Below are positions 45,979 through 57,718 of a DNA stretch of 64,000 nucleotides, piece after piece. The position numbers and the translations under genes are program-made. Source of the stretch: Gammaproteobacteria bacterium (lineage in GTDB: Bacteria; Pseudomonadota; Gammaproteobacteria; Methylococcales; Methylomonadaceae); NCBI GenBank assembly GCA_018830325.1, contig JAHJSQ010000040.1, forward strand, positions 1 through 64,000. The letters run 5' to 3'. The notes under the pieces are model-generated. The model was not told the origin of the DNA and did no database searches. It was given only the letters and a program-made list of their open reading frames with translations. Every line of letters begins with the position of its first letter. Position 1 is the stretch's first letter.

Positions 45979-47556
45979 ATGAATGAGACTTCGTTTTCCG
46001 ATTTAACGCCGACTTTTTTTTTACAGACTTTTGTGTTGGAGTTGATGCATGCTGCCGAGCAGCAAGGCAAGACACATAGTGAAGAGCTTATCGAATACAT
46101 CGCTCGAACTGCGGGAAGGTTTTTTGAAGAAACTTATCGAGAAGAGCGTAATATTGATGGTGCTTTGGATATGGACAGTTATATCGAGTTAATTGTTGGG
46201 TTAAAAAATAAAATCGGCGGTGGATTTTCTCTGGACTCGGCTGATAGTCAATGTATTCGGGTTAAAAATAGTTGCTGTCCTTTTGGGGAGGGTGTGACGC
46301 ATTTTCCGGAATTATGCCGAATGACCTCTAGTGTTTTCGGCGGGATTGCGGCCAGAAACTTCGGTTATGCCAAGGTGGAAATCGCTAAGAGCATCGCTCG
46401 TGGGGATGGCGGCTGCGATGTGTCTGTATATCTGAATGAGGAAGAGGCAAAAGGACGTCCTGGGCTTGAATACGGTCACCGAAATAGTGAGGAGGATGCG
46501 GGTAATATGACGGATTTGCATTCTCGAATTGAAGAGAGCATGCAAAAAATATGGCGGTTGAAATCGCCAAGACCCACTAAAAAGCAGCCGCCCGTTATAG
46601 TGGCAAAATCTCCGGTAATGCAAAAAATATTGCAGGCGATTGAAAAAATTGCTCCGACAGTTGCGACGGTGTTGATTCAAGGAGAAACCGGGGTTGGTAA
46701 GGAATTGGTTGCGCGCGCTATTCATGCGATGAGTTGGCGCAGCGGTCAAGCTTTCATGGCAATTAATTGCGGTGCGATTCCCGATACTTTAATTGAGAGT
46801 GCGTTGTTCGGGCATGAAAAAGGGGCATTTACCGGGGCGGTGGAGATCCAGCAAGGTGTTTTTGAGCGCGCCGATGGCGGTACGCTGTTTCTGGATGAGG
46901 TGGATTCGTTGTCTGCGGGCGCACAAACTCGTCTGCTAAGGGTGGTGCAAGAGGGTGAGCTCGAGCGAGTTGGGGGTAAAAAAACCATCGAGGTCGATGT
47001 GCGTTTGATTTCCGCGACAAATCAGGATTTACAAGAGCGTGTCGAGCAAGGTTTGTTTCGTAAAGACTTGTTTTATCGCTTGAATGTGGTGAAGTTATCT
47101 ATTCCGCCATTGACGCAAAGAGGGGAGGATTTGCCGTATTTAGTTCAGGTTATCTTGAAAAGGCTGGGCGAAAAATATAATAAAACGGTGCTTTCGGTTA
47201 GTCGGGGCGTGATGCAAAAGATTCGCGCTTATCATTGGCCTGGTAATGTCAGAGAGTTGGAGAATGTGTTGGAGCGTGCTGTTTTGTTTTCATCTGGTTC
47301 CGAAATTACGCAGCTTGATCTAGAGCTATCCTCTCAGGCCGCGGTAGGCGATAACTGGCGAGACATCAAGGAAGGCGTTGTCGCGGATGCGGAGCGCAAT
47401 TTTTTGCAAGTGTCTTTACGCCTGCATCGCGGTGATGTCAAGAAAGTGGCTGCAGCGATGGAATTGACGCCGAGAGCGGTGTACGGAAAGTTAAAAAAGT
47501 ACGGCATGGATGCCGGTCAATTCCGCGTTAATCCGGGTTTGGATGTGGACCGTTAA
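45979..47556 (+). CDS. Sigma-54-dependent activator with cysteine-containing sensor domain
   Basis: The N-terminal ~190 residues form a sensor with the cluster NSCCPFGEGVTHFPELCRM, resembling the MetOD1/V4R-like domains. The AAA+ domain follows: Walker A GETGVGKE (235-242), GAFTGA (282-287), Walker B LFLDEVDSL and the NVRELENVLERAV stretch. A Fis-type HTH (DVKKVAAAMELTPRAVYGKLKKYG) ends the 525-residue protein. It activates RNA polymerase with sigma-54. The three cysteines could bind iron, heme or another metal. Its target genes are not visible; the divergent DUF938 gene is one candidate. Confidence 0.9.
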   Translation: MNETSFSDLTPTFFLQTFVLELMHAAEQQGKTHSEELIEYIARTAGRFFEETYREERNIDGALDMDSYIELIVGLKNKIGGGFSLDSADSQCIRVKNSCCPFGEGVTHFPELCRMTSSVFGGIAARNFGYAKVEIAKSIARGDGGCDVSVYLNEEEAKGRPGLEYGHRNSEEDAGNMTDLHSRIEESMQKIWRLKSPRPTKKQPPVIVAKSPVMQKILQAIEKIAPTVATVLIQGETGVGKELVARAIHAMSWRSGQAFMAINCGAIPDTLIESALFGHEKGAFTGAVEIQQGVFERADGGTLFLDEVDSLSAGAQTRLLRVVQEGELERVGGKKTIEVDVRLISATNQDLQERVEQGLFRKDLFYRLNVVKLSIPPLTQRGEDLPYLVQVILKRLGEKYNKTVLSVSRGVMQKIRAYHWPGNVRELENVLERAVLFSSGSEITQLDLELSSQAAVGDNWRDIKEGVVADAERNFLQVSLRLHRGDVKKVAAAMELTPRAVYGKLKKYGMDAGQFRVNPGLDVDR

Positions 47557-48563
47557 TAATTTCGCTGAACCGAAAATTCGGCGAGAGCAATCAGGGCGGT
47601 CTTGTAGATCGAGTCGGGTAAAATGGTTAGCGCATCGATTGCTTTTTGGGCTTCTTCGTGGGCTCTTTGTTCGGTGTAAGCGATGGCTTGGGTTTTTTGT
47701 ACGACGTTATAGACTTCTTGGAAGGCGTCGCGGTCGCCGGTTTTGATCGCATCGATGATGATTTGCGTTTCTTCAGGGGCGCCGACCTGAATGGCGTGTA
47801 TTAACGGTAGTGTGGGCTTGCCTTCGGCTAGGTCGTCGCCAAGATTCTTGCCGAGCTCTTCCTTGGTGGCTTTGTAGTCGAGGGCGTCGTCGATTAATTG
47901 AAAAGCTATGCCGAGATGTTGGCCGTATCGTGCAAGGTTGTCTTCAATTTCCGGGCCGCTTTCCGAAATCACTGCGCCGAGTCGTGTGGCGGCGCTGAAT
48001 AAAATGGCGGTTTTACGCGAGATGACCTCAAGATATTTGGCTTCGGTGGTCTCCGGATTGTTGCAGTTGAGTAATTGCAATACCTCGCCTTCGGCAATTG
48101 CGGTCGTGGTTTTGGACAGGATTTCCATCACGCGCATGTTGTTGGTTCTAACCATCATTTCAAAAGCGCTTGAATACAGATAGTCGCCTACTAAAACGCT
48201 GGCGGCATTGCCCCAAACCGCGTTGGCGGATTCCTTGCCGCGTCGCAATTCCGATTCGTCTACGACGTCGTCATGCAGTAAGGTTGCGGTATGAATGAAT
48301 TCAATGACTGCGGCTAAAATGAGGTGGTGATTGTGAATCGGGCCGAGCGCTTTGGCCGCTAATAATAGTAACATCGGGCGCAAGCGCTTGCCGCCGTTGC
48401 CGACAATATAATGGCCTACTTGATTAATAAGAATGACATCGGAGCTTAACTCGTCGAGAATGAGCTGGTCGACCGCTTTGGTTTCCTCTGTTGTGAGGCC
48501 CTTGATGGTGTTGAAATCCGGATGTTGCTTAGTATTCGGGCTAAGGTTGGTTTGGGATGTCAT
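47553..48563 (-). CDS. ispB: Octaprenyl diphosphate synthase
   Basis: A trans-prenyl transferase that makes the side chain of ubiquinone. It carries the first aspartate-rich motif LLHDDVVDESELRRG, the second FQLIDDALDY, and GKRLRP at the substrate site. About 336 residues from ATG 48563; a TTG start six codons upstream is possible. Its 3' end overlaps the convergent sigma-54 gene by 4 bases. It is divergent from rplU, the usual gammaproteobacterial arrangement. Confidence 0.94.
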   Translation of the reverse strand: MTSQTNLSPNTKQHPDFNTIKGLTTEETKAVDQLILDELSSDVILINQVGHYIVGNGGKRLRPMLLLLAAKALGPIHNHHLILAAVIEFIHTATLLHDDVVDESELRRGKESANAVWGNAASVLVGDYLYSSAFEMMVRTNNMRVMEILSKTTTAIAEGEVLQLLNCNNPETTEAKYLEVISRKTAILFSAATRLGAVISESGPEIEDNLARYGQHLGIAFQLIDDALDYKATKEELGKNLGDDLAEGKPTLPLIHAIQVGAPEETQIIIDAIKTGDRDAFQEVYNVVQKTQAIAYTEQRAHEEAQKAIDALTILPDSIYKTALIALAEFSVQRNY

Positions 48564-48781
48564 GAGTCGATGAGTGCTCAAAAAATGTCAATTAAAGTTT
48601 GTTTCGGGTATGCGGCCCGTGAAATCCGATTAATAAAATTATTTTCGGGTAAAGGCTAAGATAACTGACCATGCTATTGAATAAAGTATATTGGTGTCAA
48701 TAGCTTTGTTGTGTTATTTTATGCGTTGAAATCGAATAGTTCGTTGGATATAAGTTTGACGTAACTTTTTTTTAAAAATAT

Positions 48782-48810
48782 AATTATCTGTTTACTTTTA
48801 ACAGATAGTT
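48782..48810 (+). promoter_or_regulatory. Hairpin in the rplU leader
   Basis: Stem of 11 pairs (AATTATCTGTT with AACAGATAGTT, one G-U) and a 7-base loop, 20 bases before the rplU start. It could be an autoregulatory leader structure. Confidence 0.4.
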
Positions 48811-48830
48811 GCTTGATGGAGCTGACGCGG

Positions 48831-49142
48831 ATGTATGCGGTAATTCAAACAGGTGGAAAACAGTACCGGGTTGAAGAGGGTGCGACCTTAAAAATAGAAA
48901 AACTTGAGCTGGGAACAGGCGATAGCGTCGAATTCGATAAAGTGCTGATGGTTCAGTCGGGTGATGCTGTAAAAGTCGGTCAACCTTATGTCGAAGGCGG
49001 CAAGGTTACAGCGACAGTGTTGTCTCAAGGTAGACACAAAAAAGTCAAAATCATTAAATTCAGAAGACGTAAGCATCATATGAAGCAAATGGGGCATCGT
49101 CAGTATTTCACAGAAGTCCAGATTACTGGTATTTCTGCTTAA
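48831..49142 (+). CDS. rplU: 50S ribosomal protein L21
   Basis: The 103-residue product begins [17 protein letters not shown] and ends with the [23 protein letters not shown]-binding stretch, both diagnostic of L21. I start at ATG 48831 because the family begins there, although the frame runs six codons further. It is followed by rpmA after 20 bases. Confidence 0.97.
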   Translation: MYAVIQTGGKQYRVEEGATLKIEKLELGTGDSVEFDKVLMVQSGDAVKVGQPYVEGGKVTATVLSQGRHKKVKIIKFRRRKHHMKQMGHRQYFTEVQITGISA

Positions 49143-49162
49143 ATTATTTCGGGAGTAAGGTA

Positions 49163-49420
49163 ATGGCTCATAAGAAAGCGGGTGGTAGTACTCGGAACGG
49201 TCGCGATTCCAATGCAAAACGCTTGGGTGTTAAAATGTTTGGCGGTCAAGTGGTGAAGGCGGGAAATATTATCGTGCGTCAGCGCGGCACTAAATTTCAT
49301 GCGGGCGATAATGTTAGCTGCGGTAGAGATCATACTCTATTTGCAACGGCAGAGGGCAAAATCGTTTTTCAGGTCAAAGGGCCTAATAAACGCAAGTTTG
49401 TCAGTATTGTTGCTGCATAA
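49163..49420 (+). CDS. rpmA: 50S ribosomal protein L27
   Basis: The 85-residue protein begins [20 protein letters not shown], the classical L27 start. GVKMFGGQ and [13 protein letters not shown] follow. It is part of the rplU-rpmA-obgE cluster and is followed by a terminator. Confidence 0.97.
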   Translation: MAHKKAGGSTRNGRDSNAKRLGVKMFGGQVVKAGNIIVRQRGTKFHAGDNVSCGRDHTLFATAEGKIVFQVKGPNKRKFVSIVAA

Positions 49421-49457
49421 GACCTTGCGCCGCATTCGCGGCAAGCAGTGTTTGATG

Positions 49458-49490
49458 AAAAGCCTCGCCCTTCAAGGTGGGGCTTTTTTG
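49458..49490 (+). terminator. Terminator between rpmA and obgE
   Basis: Stem AAAAGCC..CGCC with GG.G..GGCTTTT (two wobble pairs) over a short loop, ending in a T-run. Confidence 0.85.
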
Positions 49491-49520
49491 TTTGTGAACG
49501 GATGAAGATGCGGCGTGTAA

Positions 49521-51666
<2,146 letters not shown>

Positions 51667-51677
51667 GATGGAAGGGT

Positions 51678-51712
51678 AAAAAGCCGAAGGACGTTTTGCT
51701 TTCGGCTTTTTT
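51678..51712. terminator. Bidirectional terminator between proB and rpsT
   Basis: Arms AAAAAGCCGAA and TTCGGCTTTTT with a 12-base loop, T-run on the proB side and A-run on the rpsT side, serving both convergent genes. Confidence 0.85.
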
Positions 51713-51717
51713 ATCGA

Positions 51718-51981
51718 TTAAGCAAGGCCGCGAATTTTAGCGTTTAATCTGCTTTTGCTGCGTGCGGCTTTGTTTTTATGTATTAGTCCTTTGTTGGCTG
51801 CGGAATCAATTATGGGAACCGCAGTTTGAAAAGCGGCTTGCGCTTTTTCTTTGTCGCCTGCGTTGACCGCAGCCAGAACTTTTTTGATGAAGGTACGCAG
51901 ATTGCTGCGTTGTCCGGCGTTACGAATGCGGCTTTTTTCCGCTTGTCGCGCCCGCTTCTTTGCTTGTGCTGTGTTAGCCAT
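51718..51981 (-). CDS. rpsT: 30S ribosomal protein S20
   Basis: The 87-residue product begins [18 protein letters not shown] and ends NAKIRGLA, as expected for S20. I place the start at ATG 51981; the frame extends 23 codons upstream without meaning. It is divergent from the murJ fragment, which is the common gammaproteobacterial order rpsT / murJ. Confidence 0.96.
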   Translation of the reverse strand: MANTAQAKKRARQAEKSRIRNAGQRSNLRTFIKKVLAAVNAGDKEKAQAAFQTAVPIIDSAANKGLIHKNKAARSKSRLNAKIRGLA

Positions 51982-52059
51982 AGTATATCGATTCGTAAAG
52001 GGTGAGTTAATAAGACCGCATATTATGTTGCGTAGTACTACTATTGTCAATTTTTAATC

Positions 52060-52289
52060 ATGCGGGAAATAGTTGTTTTCGGCCGGGAGATTTTTAAAGC
52101 AGCATTGATCGTCAGTATTATGACGATGCTTTCGTGTATTTTGGGTTTCGTTAGGGATATGCTGATTGCCAGGCTGTTTGGTGTCGATGCGGCTACCGAT
52201 GCGTTTTTCGTGGCGTTCAAGATACCTAATTTTTTACGGCGCTTGTTTACCGAGGGTGCCTTCACGCATGCCTTTATTCCTGTGTTGTG
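52060..52289 (+). pseudogene. murJ: murJ (mviN), 5' fragment
   Basis: The first ~77 codons match the beginning of the lipid II flippase Mur[59 protein letters not shown]. After IPVL the homology stops at about 52289. The remaining ~430 residues of a normal MurJ are absent; an R1 repeat begins about 33-48 bases later. MurJ is essential in most bacteria, so an intact copy or a rejoined 3' part must exist elsewhere unless this is an assembly join. Confidence 0.85.
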
Positions 52290-52336
52290 GCTTGCGTTGT
52301 GTAATTATTCACACCCCCAATCATTCCCCCGCTCCA

Positions 52337-52633
52337 GCGCTCGCCGTTATTCACAAGTATCGGTAAATTTGCTAAACACAGTTCGTCGTATACCTGGAAA
52401 CGGTGCTGTTTGATAAATCTGGCGGATATTGAACTTCAGTGGCTTCGAAATCGCGACGAAGGCGTCGCTCCCACAAGGGGGCGGATGCTCTGTGGGAGCG
52501 ATCCCCAGATCGTCCCTCACCTAACGCTAGGTGAGGGACAGTCGGGAACGTTGGGCGACAAAAAATGGTATCGAAGCCTCATTAGCTAAGATTGCAAAAC
52601 AGTAATTTTTGACTTATGTATAACGATGAGCGC
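52337..52633 (+). repeat. R1 element, copy 3, at the murJ break
   Basis: The element is 297 bp between the 16-bp ends (52337-52352 and 52618-52633), the same as copy 1. Flanking CATTCCC..CGCT and GTGGGAATG extend the inverted ends to about 30 bp. It includes the palindrome at 52513-52538. Confidence 0.87.
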
Positions 52634-52654
52634 TCCAGCGTGGGAATGCAGCCC

Positions 52655-52690
52655 GAGACGCTCTAGCGTCTCGTACCGCTGGAGCGGTAC
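52655..52690. repeat. Two back-to-back palindromes
   Basis: GAGACGCTCTAGCGTCTC is followed directly by GTACCGCTGGAGCGGTAC. Both are perfect palindromes or nearly so and share the GCT..AGC core. Confidence 0.8.
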
Positions 52691-52713
52691 TCAGGCATTC
52701 CCACACAGAGCAT

Positions 52714-53097
52714 ATGAACGAGAATGGCCGTGGGACTGAATACTCACAACGTAGGACGCGGGACGGGCAATGGTTTTCTTACGCATACGATGGGCTTGAT
52801 AGGCTCGTCGAGAAAATCCGTCCTGACGGGGCTCCAGTTGAGAGTGAATATGATCTCAGCGGGATAAAAACCAAAGTTAGTGAAAATAACCGCAACTGGC
52901 TCTATGAGCGCGACAGCCTTGGACGCTTGATAAAATCCATCAATCCATCAGGCAAAACGGTGCAATACGGATATGACGGTAATGACAATTGAACCCGGTT
53001 AACCTACCCCGATGGCTTCATCGTAAACTATGACTATGACACGCTAGATCGTCTTGTCACGATAAAACAAGAAGATGTCACTCTTGCCGTATATAGT
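52714..53097 (+). pseudogene. rhs/YD-repeat protein fragment
   Basis: The translated sequence contains YD repeats (YAYDGLDRLVEKIRPDGAPVESEYDLSG; LGRLIKSINPSGKTVQYGYDGNDN). A TGA (52990-52992) interrupts the frame where family members usually have Leu; the same frame then goes on with TRLTYPDGFIVNYDYDTLDRL until the insertion sequence begins. It is a remnant of a much larger Rhs toxin-type or wall-associated protein, without start or end. Confidence 0.8.
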
Positions 53098-54543
53098 CAG
53101 CAATTCTCAATTTAAAACCTTATTCTCTATAATGTTTGAATTTTCAACCTGCACGGAAGCTTATAGCCAGCCCCTTTCAGCCTTCAACGAAACCGGTACC
53201 CTTTACAGCGCGCTCATTGATTGACCAAACCCGCGCCGCATTTAGCACACTACCGGACAGCCGAAAAACGGCCACCAGCAACAACCTGAAATATGCCGTC
53301 GAAGATGCTGCGTTAAGCGCTTTTTCCGTGTTTTTCACCCAAAGCCCCTCGTTTTTAGATTACCAAGTGCGCATGCAAAAAACCTATGGAAAAAATAATG
53401 CGCAATCGTTGTTTGGCGTGCACCAAATCCCCAGCATGAATCAAGTCCGGAACATTCTCGACCCGATCCCGCCACAAACGGTCTATCCGGTGTTCGCGGA
53501 AATTAGCGAGGGGCTGCATCAGAACGGTTATTTAAATCCGTATCGCCGAACCGGCAATACGCTGCTCATCGCACTTGACGGCACCGACTTTTTTGCCTCG
53601 GAGAAACTTTCCTGCCCGCATTGCACACGGCAAACTCTAAAAAACGGCAAGACACTGCATCGGCATACTGCCGTAACACCGGTGATTGTGGCGCCCGAAC
53701 AACCCCAAGTTGTGCCCTCGCCCCCCGAGTTCGTCCACCCGCAAGATGGCCAGGAAAAGCAAGACTGCGAACTGGCGGCGGCCAAGCGTTGGTTGGACGC
53801 TTGGGGCGCAAGCTATTCGTCATGGGGCGCGATGTTGCTCGGCGACGATCTGATCTGTATTGTCATCAAGACTTTTGCCAAAGGGCCATCGCGCAGGGTT
53901 TTCATCTCCTGCTGGTCTGCAAACCGGATTCCCATCCCGCGTTATACGACTGGCTCGCCGATTTTGAGCATACCGGCCAGGTGCGGGTCGTGGCACACAA
54001 ACGCTGGAACGGTACTCACACTATCACCCAGCGTTATCGCTACATGCACCATCTACCATTACGCAACAGCGATGATGCCCTGATGCTTAATTGGTGCGAA
54101 TTGAAAGAAACCACCGAGGACGGGAAACAGCTTTACCGCAATGCTTGGGTGACAACCCATGCCATCGACGATGAAACGGTCATTGATATCGCGGCTTCAG
54201 GCCGGTGCCGTTGGAAAAATTGAAAACGAAAACAATAACGTGCTCAAGAACCACGGCTATCATTTCGACCATAACTTCGGCCACGGTCAACAACATTTGG
54301 CGAATTTGATGGCCACGCTAGTGCCGCTCGCCTATTTGCTTCATACCACGCTGGATTGAGTCGATACCTATTACCGAACCGTGGGCGGCTTACCGCCCTC
54401 GCGCCGGACTTTTTTTGAACATCTTCGCGCTTTAATGCAGTATTTTCCTTTCAACGACTGGGATCATTTGATGCAGTTTATGCTGAAAGGACTCAACGGC
54501 ATAATTCCTAGCTCCGGGTAGGGTTTTAAAATGAGTATTGCTG
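53098..54543 (+). mobile_element. Degenerate insertion sequence, about 1.45 kb
   Basis: The element begins at 53098 and ends at 54543. Its first 22 and last 22 bases (53098-53119 and 54522-54543) are inverted repeats with two mismatches, starting CAGCAAT. It contains a single broken transposase gene and is inserted in the rhs fragment. A target duplication is not clear. Confidence 0.8.
53136..54521 (+). pseudogene. Broken DDE transposase (ISNCY-like)
   Basis: The coding sequence needs two frame changes and reading through one stop to span it: ...AAAKRWLDAWG in the first frame, DLYCHQDFCQRAIAQGFHLLLVCKPDSHPALYDWL in the second, and KIENENNNVLKNHGYHFDHNFGHGQQHLANLMATLVPLAYLLHT in the third, followed by TGA at 54357. 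The sequence then resumes (LPPSRRTFFEHLRALMQYFPF) to TAG 54521. The KIENENNNVLKxxGYHxxHNFGHG signature is typical of a DDE transposase group listed under ISNCY. It cannot be active. Confidence 0.82.
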
Positions 54544-54970
54544 CTACTCCACCTTCTATTTGACACCATGAGAGGGATGGGCATAAGCCCAATTTGGTGC
54601 CTATTCTATGATGCGTTTATGGCTTTATTCGTCATCTCGGTTGGGTTGTCGATATCCAGGTTATATGGATGTGAAGCTACGCAGAGTCTCGGTGGCACTG
54701 GAATCCGCCACAAATCCGTATGGAACGGATTTGCATTTACCCGAAGGGCTCCGGGCAGGATAGCCCGGAGTGAATCCCTAGCGGAATGACGCGTTCCTTT
54801 CTTAAGTTGGCGCTTATGGGCAACCTCGTTATTCCAAGCCGATCGGCTCTTTTTGAAAACTAGACGTTTTTTCGCTCGGATGGGTGTAGTTTTTAATTTA
54901 CTCTCTTTTACCCTGCTAAACCGGTTAAAATGGGCGGTTTTTTACAACACATATACATCCGGACAAAATC
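54544..54970. other. Spacer before the ABC-F gene with several hairpins
   Basis: Hairpins include AAATCCGT..ACGGATTT and CTCCGGGC..GCCCGGAG (within 54700-54775), and a GAAAACTAGACGTTTTTT terminator-like stem (54857-54874). An 83-codon frame at 54538 has no recognisable product and is not called. Confidence 0.5.
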
Positions 54971-56563
54971 TTGATTTCAACAGCTAATATCACCATGCAA
55001 TTCGGGGCAAAACCCCTGTTTGAAAATATTTCCGTCAAATTCGGTGAGGGCAACCGTTACGGCCTGATCGGCGCTAACGGTTGCGGTAAATCGACTCTCA
55101 TGAAAATTCTAAGCGGCGAATTAGAACCTTCCGCCGGTAACGTCAGTATCGGTCCGAATGAGCGTTTGGGCAATTTGCGGCAGGATCAATTTGCGTTCGA
55201 GACATTTACGGTACTGGATGCCGTCATCATGGGCCATGAAGAGCTATGGCGCGTTAAACAGGAGCGCGACCGCATTTATTCGCTGCCGGAAATGAGTGAA
55301 GAAGAAGGAATGCAAGTTGCCGAGCTGGAAGTAGAATTCGCGGAACTGGACGGGTATACCGCCGAATCCCGTGCCGGCGAATTGCTGCTAGGCTTGGATA
55401 TTCCTCAGGAACAGCATGCCGGCTTGATGAGTGCCGTGGCGCCCGGCTGGAAATTGCGCGTCTTGTTAGCGCAAGCCTTATTTGCCGATCCCGATATTCT
55501 ACTGTTGGATGAGCCGACTAATAACCTTGATATCAACACGATTCGCTGGCTGGAAAATATTTTGAACGAGCGCGACTCGACGATGATTATCATTTCGCAT
55601 GACCGCCATTTTTTGAATAGCGTCTGTACTCACATGGCGGATTTGGATTACGGCGAACTGCGTATTTATCCGGGGAATTACGACGAATACATGACCGCGG
55701 TCACCGAAGTGCGAGAACGTCTGTTGGCCGGCAATGCCAAAAAGAAAGCCCAAATTGCCGAATTACAAACCTTTGTCAGCCGGTTTTCGGCCAATGCATC
55801 TAAAGCCAAGCAAGCCACTTCACGCGCCAGACAATTAGAAAAAATCAAGCTGGACGAAGTGAAGCCGTCTAGTCGAGTCAATCCCTTCATTCGTTTCGAT
55901 CAAGATAAAAAGCTGCATCGCTTGGCGTTGGAAGTGGAAGGTTTGAGCAAAGGCTATGGCGCCGACCCCTTGTTCAAAGATCTCAAGCTCATGGTTTCAG
56001 TCGGTGAACGCGTCGCGGTGATCGGTCCTAACGGCATAGGTAAAACCACCTTGCTTCGTACTCTAGTGCGAGATTTGATTGCCGATGACGGGGTGATCAA
56101 ATGGTCGGAAAATTCCAGCGTCGGTTATTATGCGCAAGACCATGCCGGTGACTTTGCCGAAGACATTACGTTGACGGAATGGATGGGCCAATGGCGGCAG
56201 CCCGGCGATGACGATCAAACTATTCGCGGCACTTTAGGCCGCTTGTTGTTTTCGCAGGATGATATTCACAAATCGGTCAAAGTGCTGTCCGGCGGCGAAA
56301 AAGGCCGGATGCTGTTCGGCAAATTGATTTTGCAAAAAAACAATATAATGGTCATGGACGAACCGACCAATCACTTAGATATGGAATCGATAGAATCGTT
56401 GAATACCGCGCTGGAAAACTACCCCGGAACACTGGTTTTCGTCAGCCATGACCGGGAATTCGTGTCCTCATTGGCAACCCGGATCATTGAATTGACTCCG
56501 CAGGGTATCGTCGATTTTAACGGCAATTATGAGGATTATTTGGCCAGCCAAAGTTTGAATTAA
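54971..56563 (+). CDS. ybiT: ABC-F family ATPase, YbiT type
   Basis: A ribosome-associated ATPase with two nucleotide-binding domains and no membrane part. Walker A motifs are GANGCGKST (about 35-43) and GPNGIGKTT. The signatures are in [33 protein letters not shown] and [17 protein letters not shown], followed by the EPTNHLDM Walker B region. Sequence and length (530) follow E. coli YbiT closely from beginning to end. Translation starts at TTG 54971, where the homology begins; there is no strong ribosome binding site. ABC-F proteins relieve stalled or antibiotic-affected ribosomes. Confidence 0.93.
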   Translation: MISTANITMQFGAKPLFENISVKFGEGNRYGLIGANGCGKSTLMKILSGELEPSAGNVSIGPNERLGNLRQDQFAFETFTVLDAVIMGHEELWRVKQERDRIYSLPEMSEEEGMQVAELEVEFAELDGYTAESRAGELLLGLDIPQEQHAGLMSAVAPGWKLRVLLAQALFADPDILLLDEPTNNLDINTIRWLENILNERDSTMIIISHDRHFLNSVCTHMADLDYGELRIYPGNYDEYMTAVTEVRERLLAGNAKKKAQIAELQTFVSRFSANASKAKQATSRARQLEKIKLDEVKPSSRVNPFIRFDQDKKLHRLALEVEGLSKGYGADPLFKDLKLMVSVGERVAVIGPNGIGKTTLLRTLVRDLIADDGVIKWSENSSVGYYAQDHAGDFAEDITLTEWMGQWRQPGDDDQTIRGTLGRLLFSQDDIHKSVKVLSGGEKGRMLFGKLILQKNNIMVMDEPTNHLDMESIESLNTALENYPGTLVFVSHDREFVSSLATRIIELTPQGIVDFNGNYEDYLASQSLN

Positions 56564-56629
56564 GGCTGAGGGTACAGTAAACGATAAATTTTCTAAAAGT
56601 TACTCAAGCGGAGCGTTTTCAAATATCAA

Positions 56630-56857
56630 TATACTCATCGTAGATGAAAATTCGACCTCGGGGTGCCCGTTAAAGGACGCCGTAAACCCAGCACCTAAAT
56701 TATCCAAGAAAATTAACCATGGCCAATGGGCTATGGAATTTAGGTGCTGGGTAAATACGTCCATGTAGGCTCTATGCCAGCTCCATGCTGGCAAAGCCTT
56801 TATCGAGCACCCGAGGCCTCCTCCGGCACTGCCGAAATTTGAAGCGCGAAAGGTATA
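56630..56857. repeat. R2 element, composite copy with nested hairpin
   Basis: The left end is TATACTCATCGTAGATG.. and the right end ..GAAAGGTATA. A 65-bp hairpin (56687-56751) interrupts it at the same point as in 25926-26175, with TAAA at both borders (56683-56686, 56752-56755). Confidence 0.85.
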
Positions 56858-56877
56858 AATCGTAGGTGCTCTTTTTC

Positions 56878-56940
56878 AGTAAGTAAGAAAGAAGTATGTT
56901 TGGCGCTGGGTTATGCTTAAGCGCAATTTGTTTTGATTTT
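56878..56940 (+). repeat. 63-bp direct repeat, copy 1
   Basis: Identical to 57642-57704, which lies right before yidD. It starts AGTAAGTAAGAAAGAAG and includes GGGTTATGCTTAAGCGCAA. Confidence 0.9.
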
Positions 56941-56946
56941 ATGCTG

Positions 56947-57110
56947 TTACCCAAGCTCCAGCTTGGGTAACCTGTTCAGGAAGCTCTAGCTTCCCGATAA
57001 TCAAGAAAGATTGAACGAGCGAGTCGGGGGTGGTTGAGAATGCGCGGAAGTTGTGTCGGTCTCAGGAAGCTGGAGCTTCCGGTGTGTCTTTCCCAGGCTG
57101 GAGCGTGATG
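56947..57110. repeat. Hairpin module R6, copy 2
   Basis: Palindromes centred on AAGCTCCAGCTT (56947-56970), GGAAGCTCTAGCTTCC (56979-56994) and GGAAGCTGGAGCTTCC (57065-57080) occur within a sequence that matches 4220-4400. Confidence 0.75.
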
Positions 57111-57276
57111 TGGGTTGGCCGCTTTTAGCTTGACGCGCATGGCTTGCGGACTCCGCCCTACTAAAGATATGCTGATCTTTGGGCTTTAGCTGGAGAAACT
57201 TGCTAATCAGGAAATAACTTCTATTAGTGTTAGGCTTTGCTGCGGTTCGGTGACTCGCTTGAAAGGACGCCGTGAA

Positions 57277-57341
57277 CCCAGCACCTAAATTAGCCAAAAT
57301 AGTTAACCATGGCCAATGGGCTATGGAATTTAGGTGCTGGG
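57277..57341. repeat. Nested 65-bp hairpin element with 4-bp target duplication
   Basis: Arms CCCAGCACCTAAATT (57277-57291) and AATTTAGGTGCTGGG (57327-57341). TGAA stands on both sides (57273-57276, 57342-57345); the empty site CGTGAATACG is seen at 36624 and 15251. It lies in the larger repeat block 57240-57617. Confidence 0.85.
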
Positions 57342-57420
57342 TGAATACGTCTATGTAGGCTTGACGGCGGAATCTGATTGCTATGAATGGCGTGTATTAG
57401 GGCTCCAACAGTAGGCGTTT

Positions 57421-57566
57421 TAGGCGATGCAGGGCAGAAAAATGCTCCTGCATTTTCTGCATTCGTTACATCCTTGTAACTCAGCAATTGCCGAGGAGCA
57501 AAAATCTGCAAACGCCATGGATGGCGTGAATGCAGATTTTCAGGAGCAAAAATCTGCCCTGCCGCC
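57421..57566. repeat. Block repeated at 38848-38998
   Basis: Highly similar over about 150 bp to the block after the porin gene, including GGCAGAAAAATG and CAATTGCCGAGGAGC. It is followed by CTGTCAATCGAG, shared with 15300. Confidence 0.75.
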
Positions 57567-57641
57567 GACACCTGTCAATCGAGCCACCGAACACCCTTCC
57601 AAAGTTGTCGACGTTATTTCATGCTTGTTCCTAAGTAAGTA

Positions 57642-57704
57642 AGTAAGTAAGAAAGAAGTATGTTTGGCGCTGGGTTATGCTTAAGCGCAATTTGTTTTGA
57701 TTTT
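57642..57704 (+). repeat. 63-bp direct repeat, copy 2, before yidD
   Basis: Identical to 56878-56940. It is preceded by extra AAGT units (57633-57648) and runs into the TTTGGAGAATTTGACG that leads to yidD. Confidence 0.9.
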
Positions 57705-57718
57705 TGGAGAATTTGACG

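Noticed and set aside
54538..54789. 83-codon frame after the insertion sequence
   Set aside because: No recognisable product; the region consists of hairpins.
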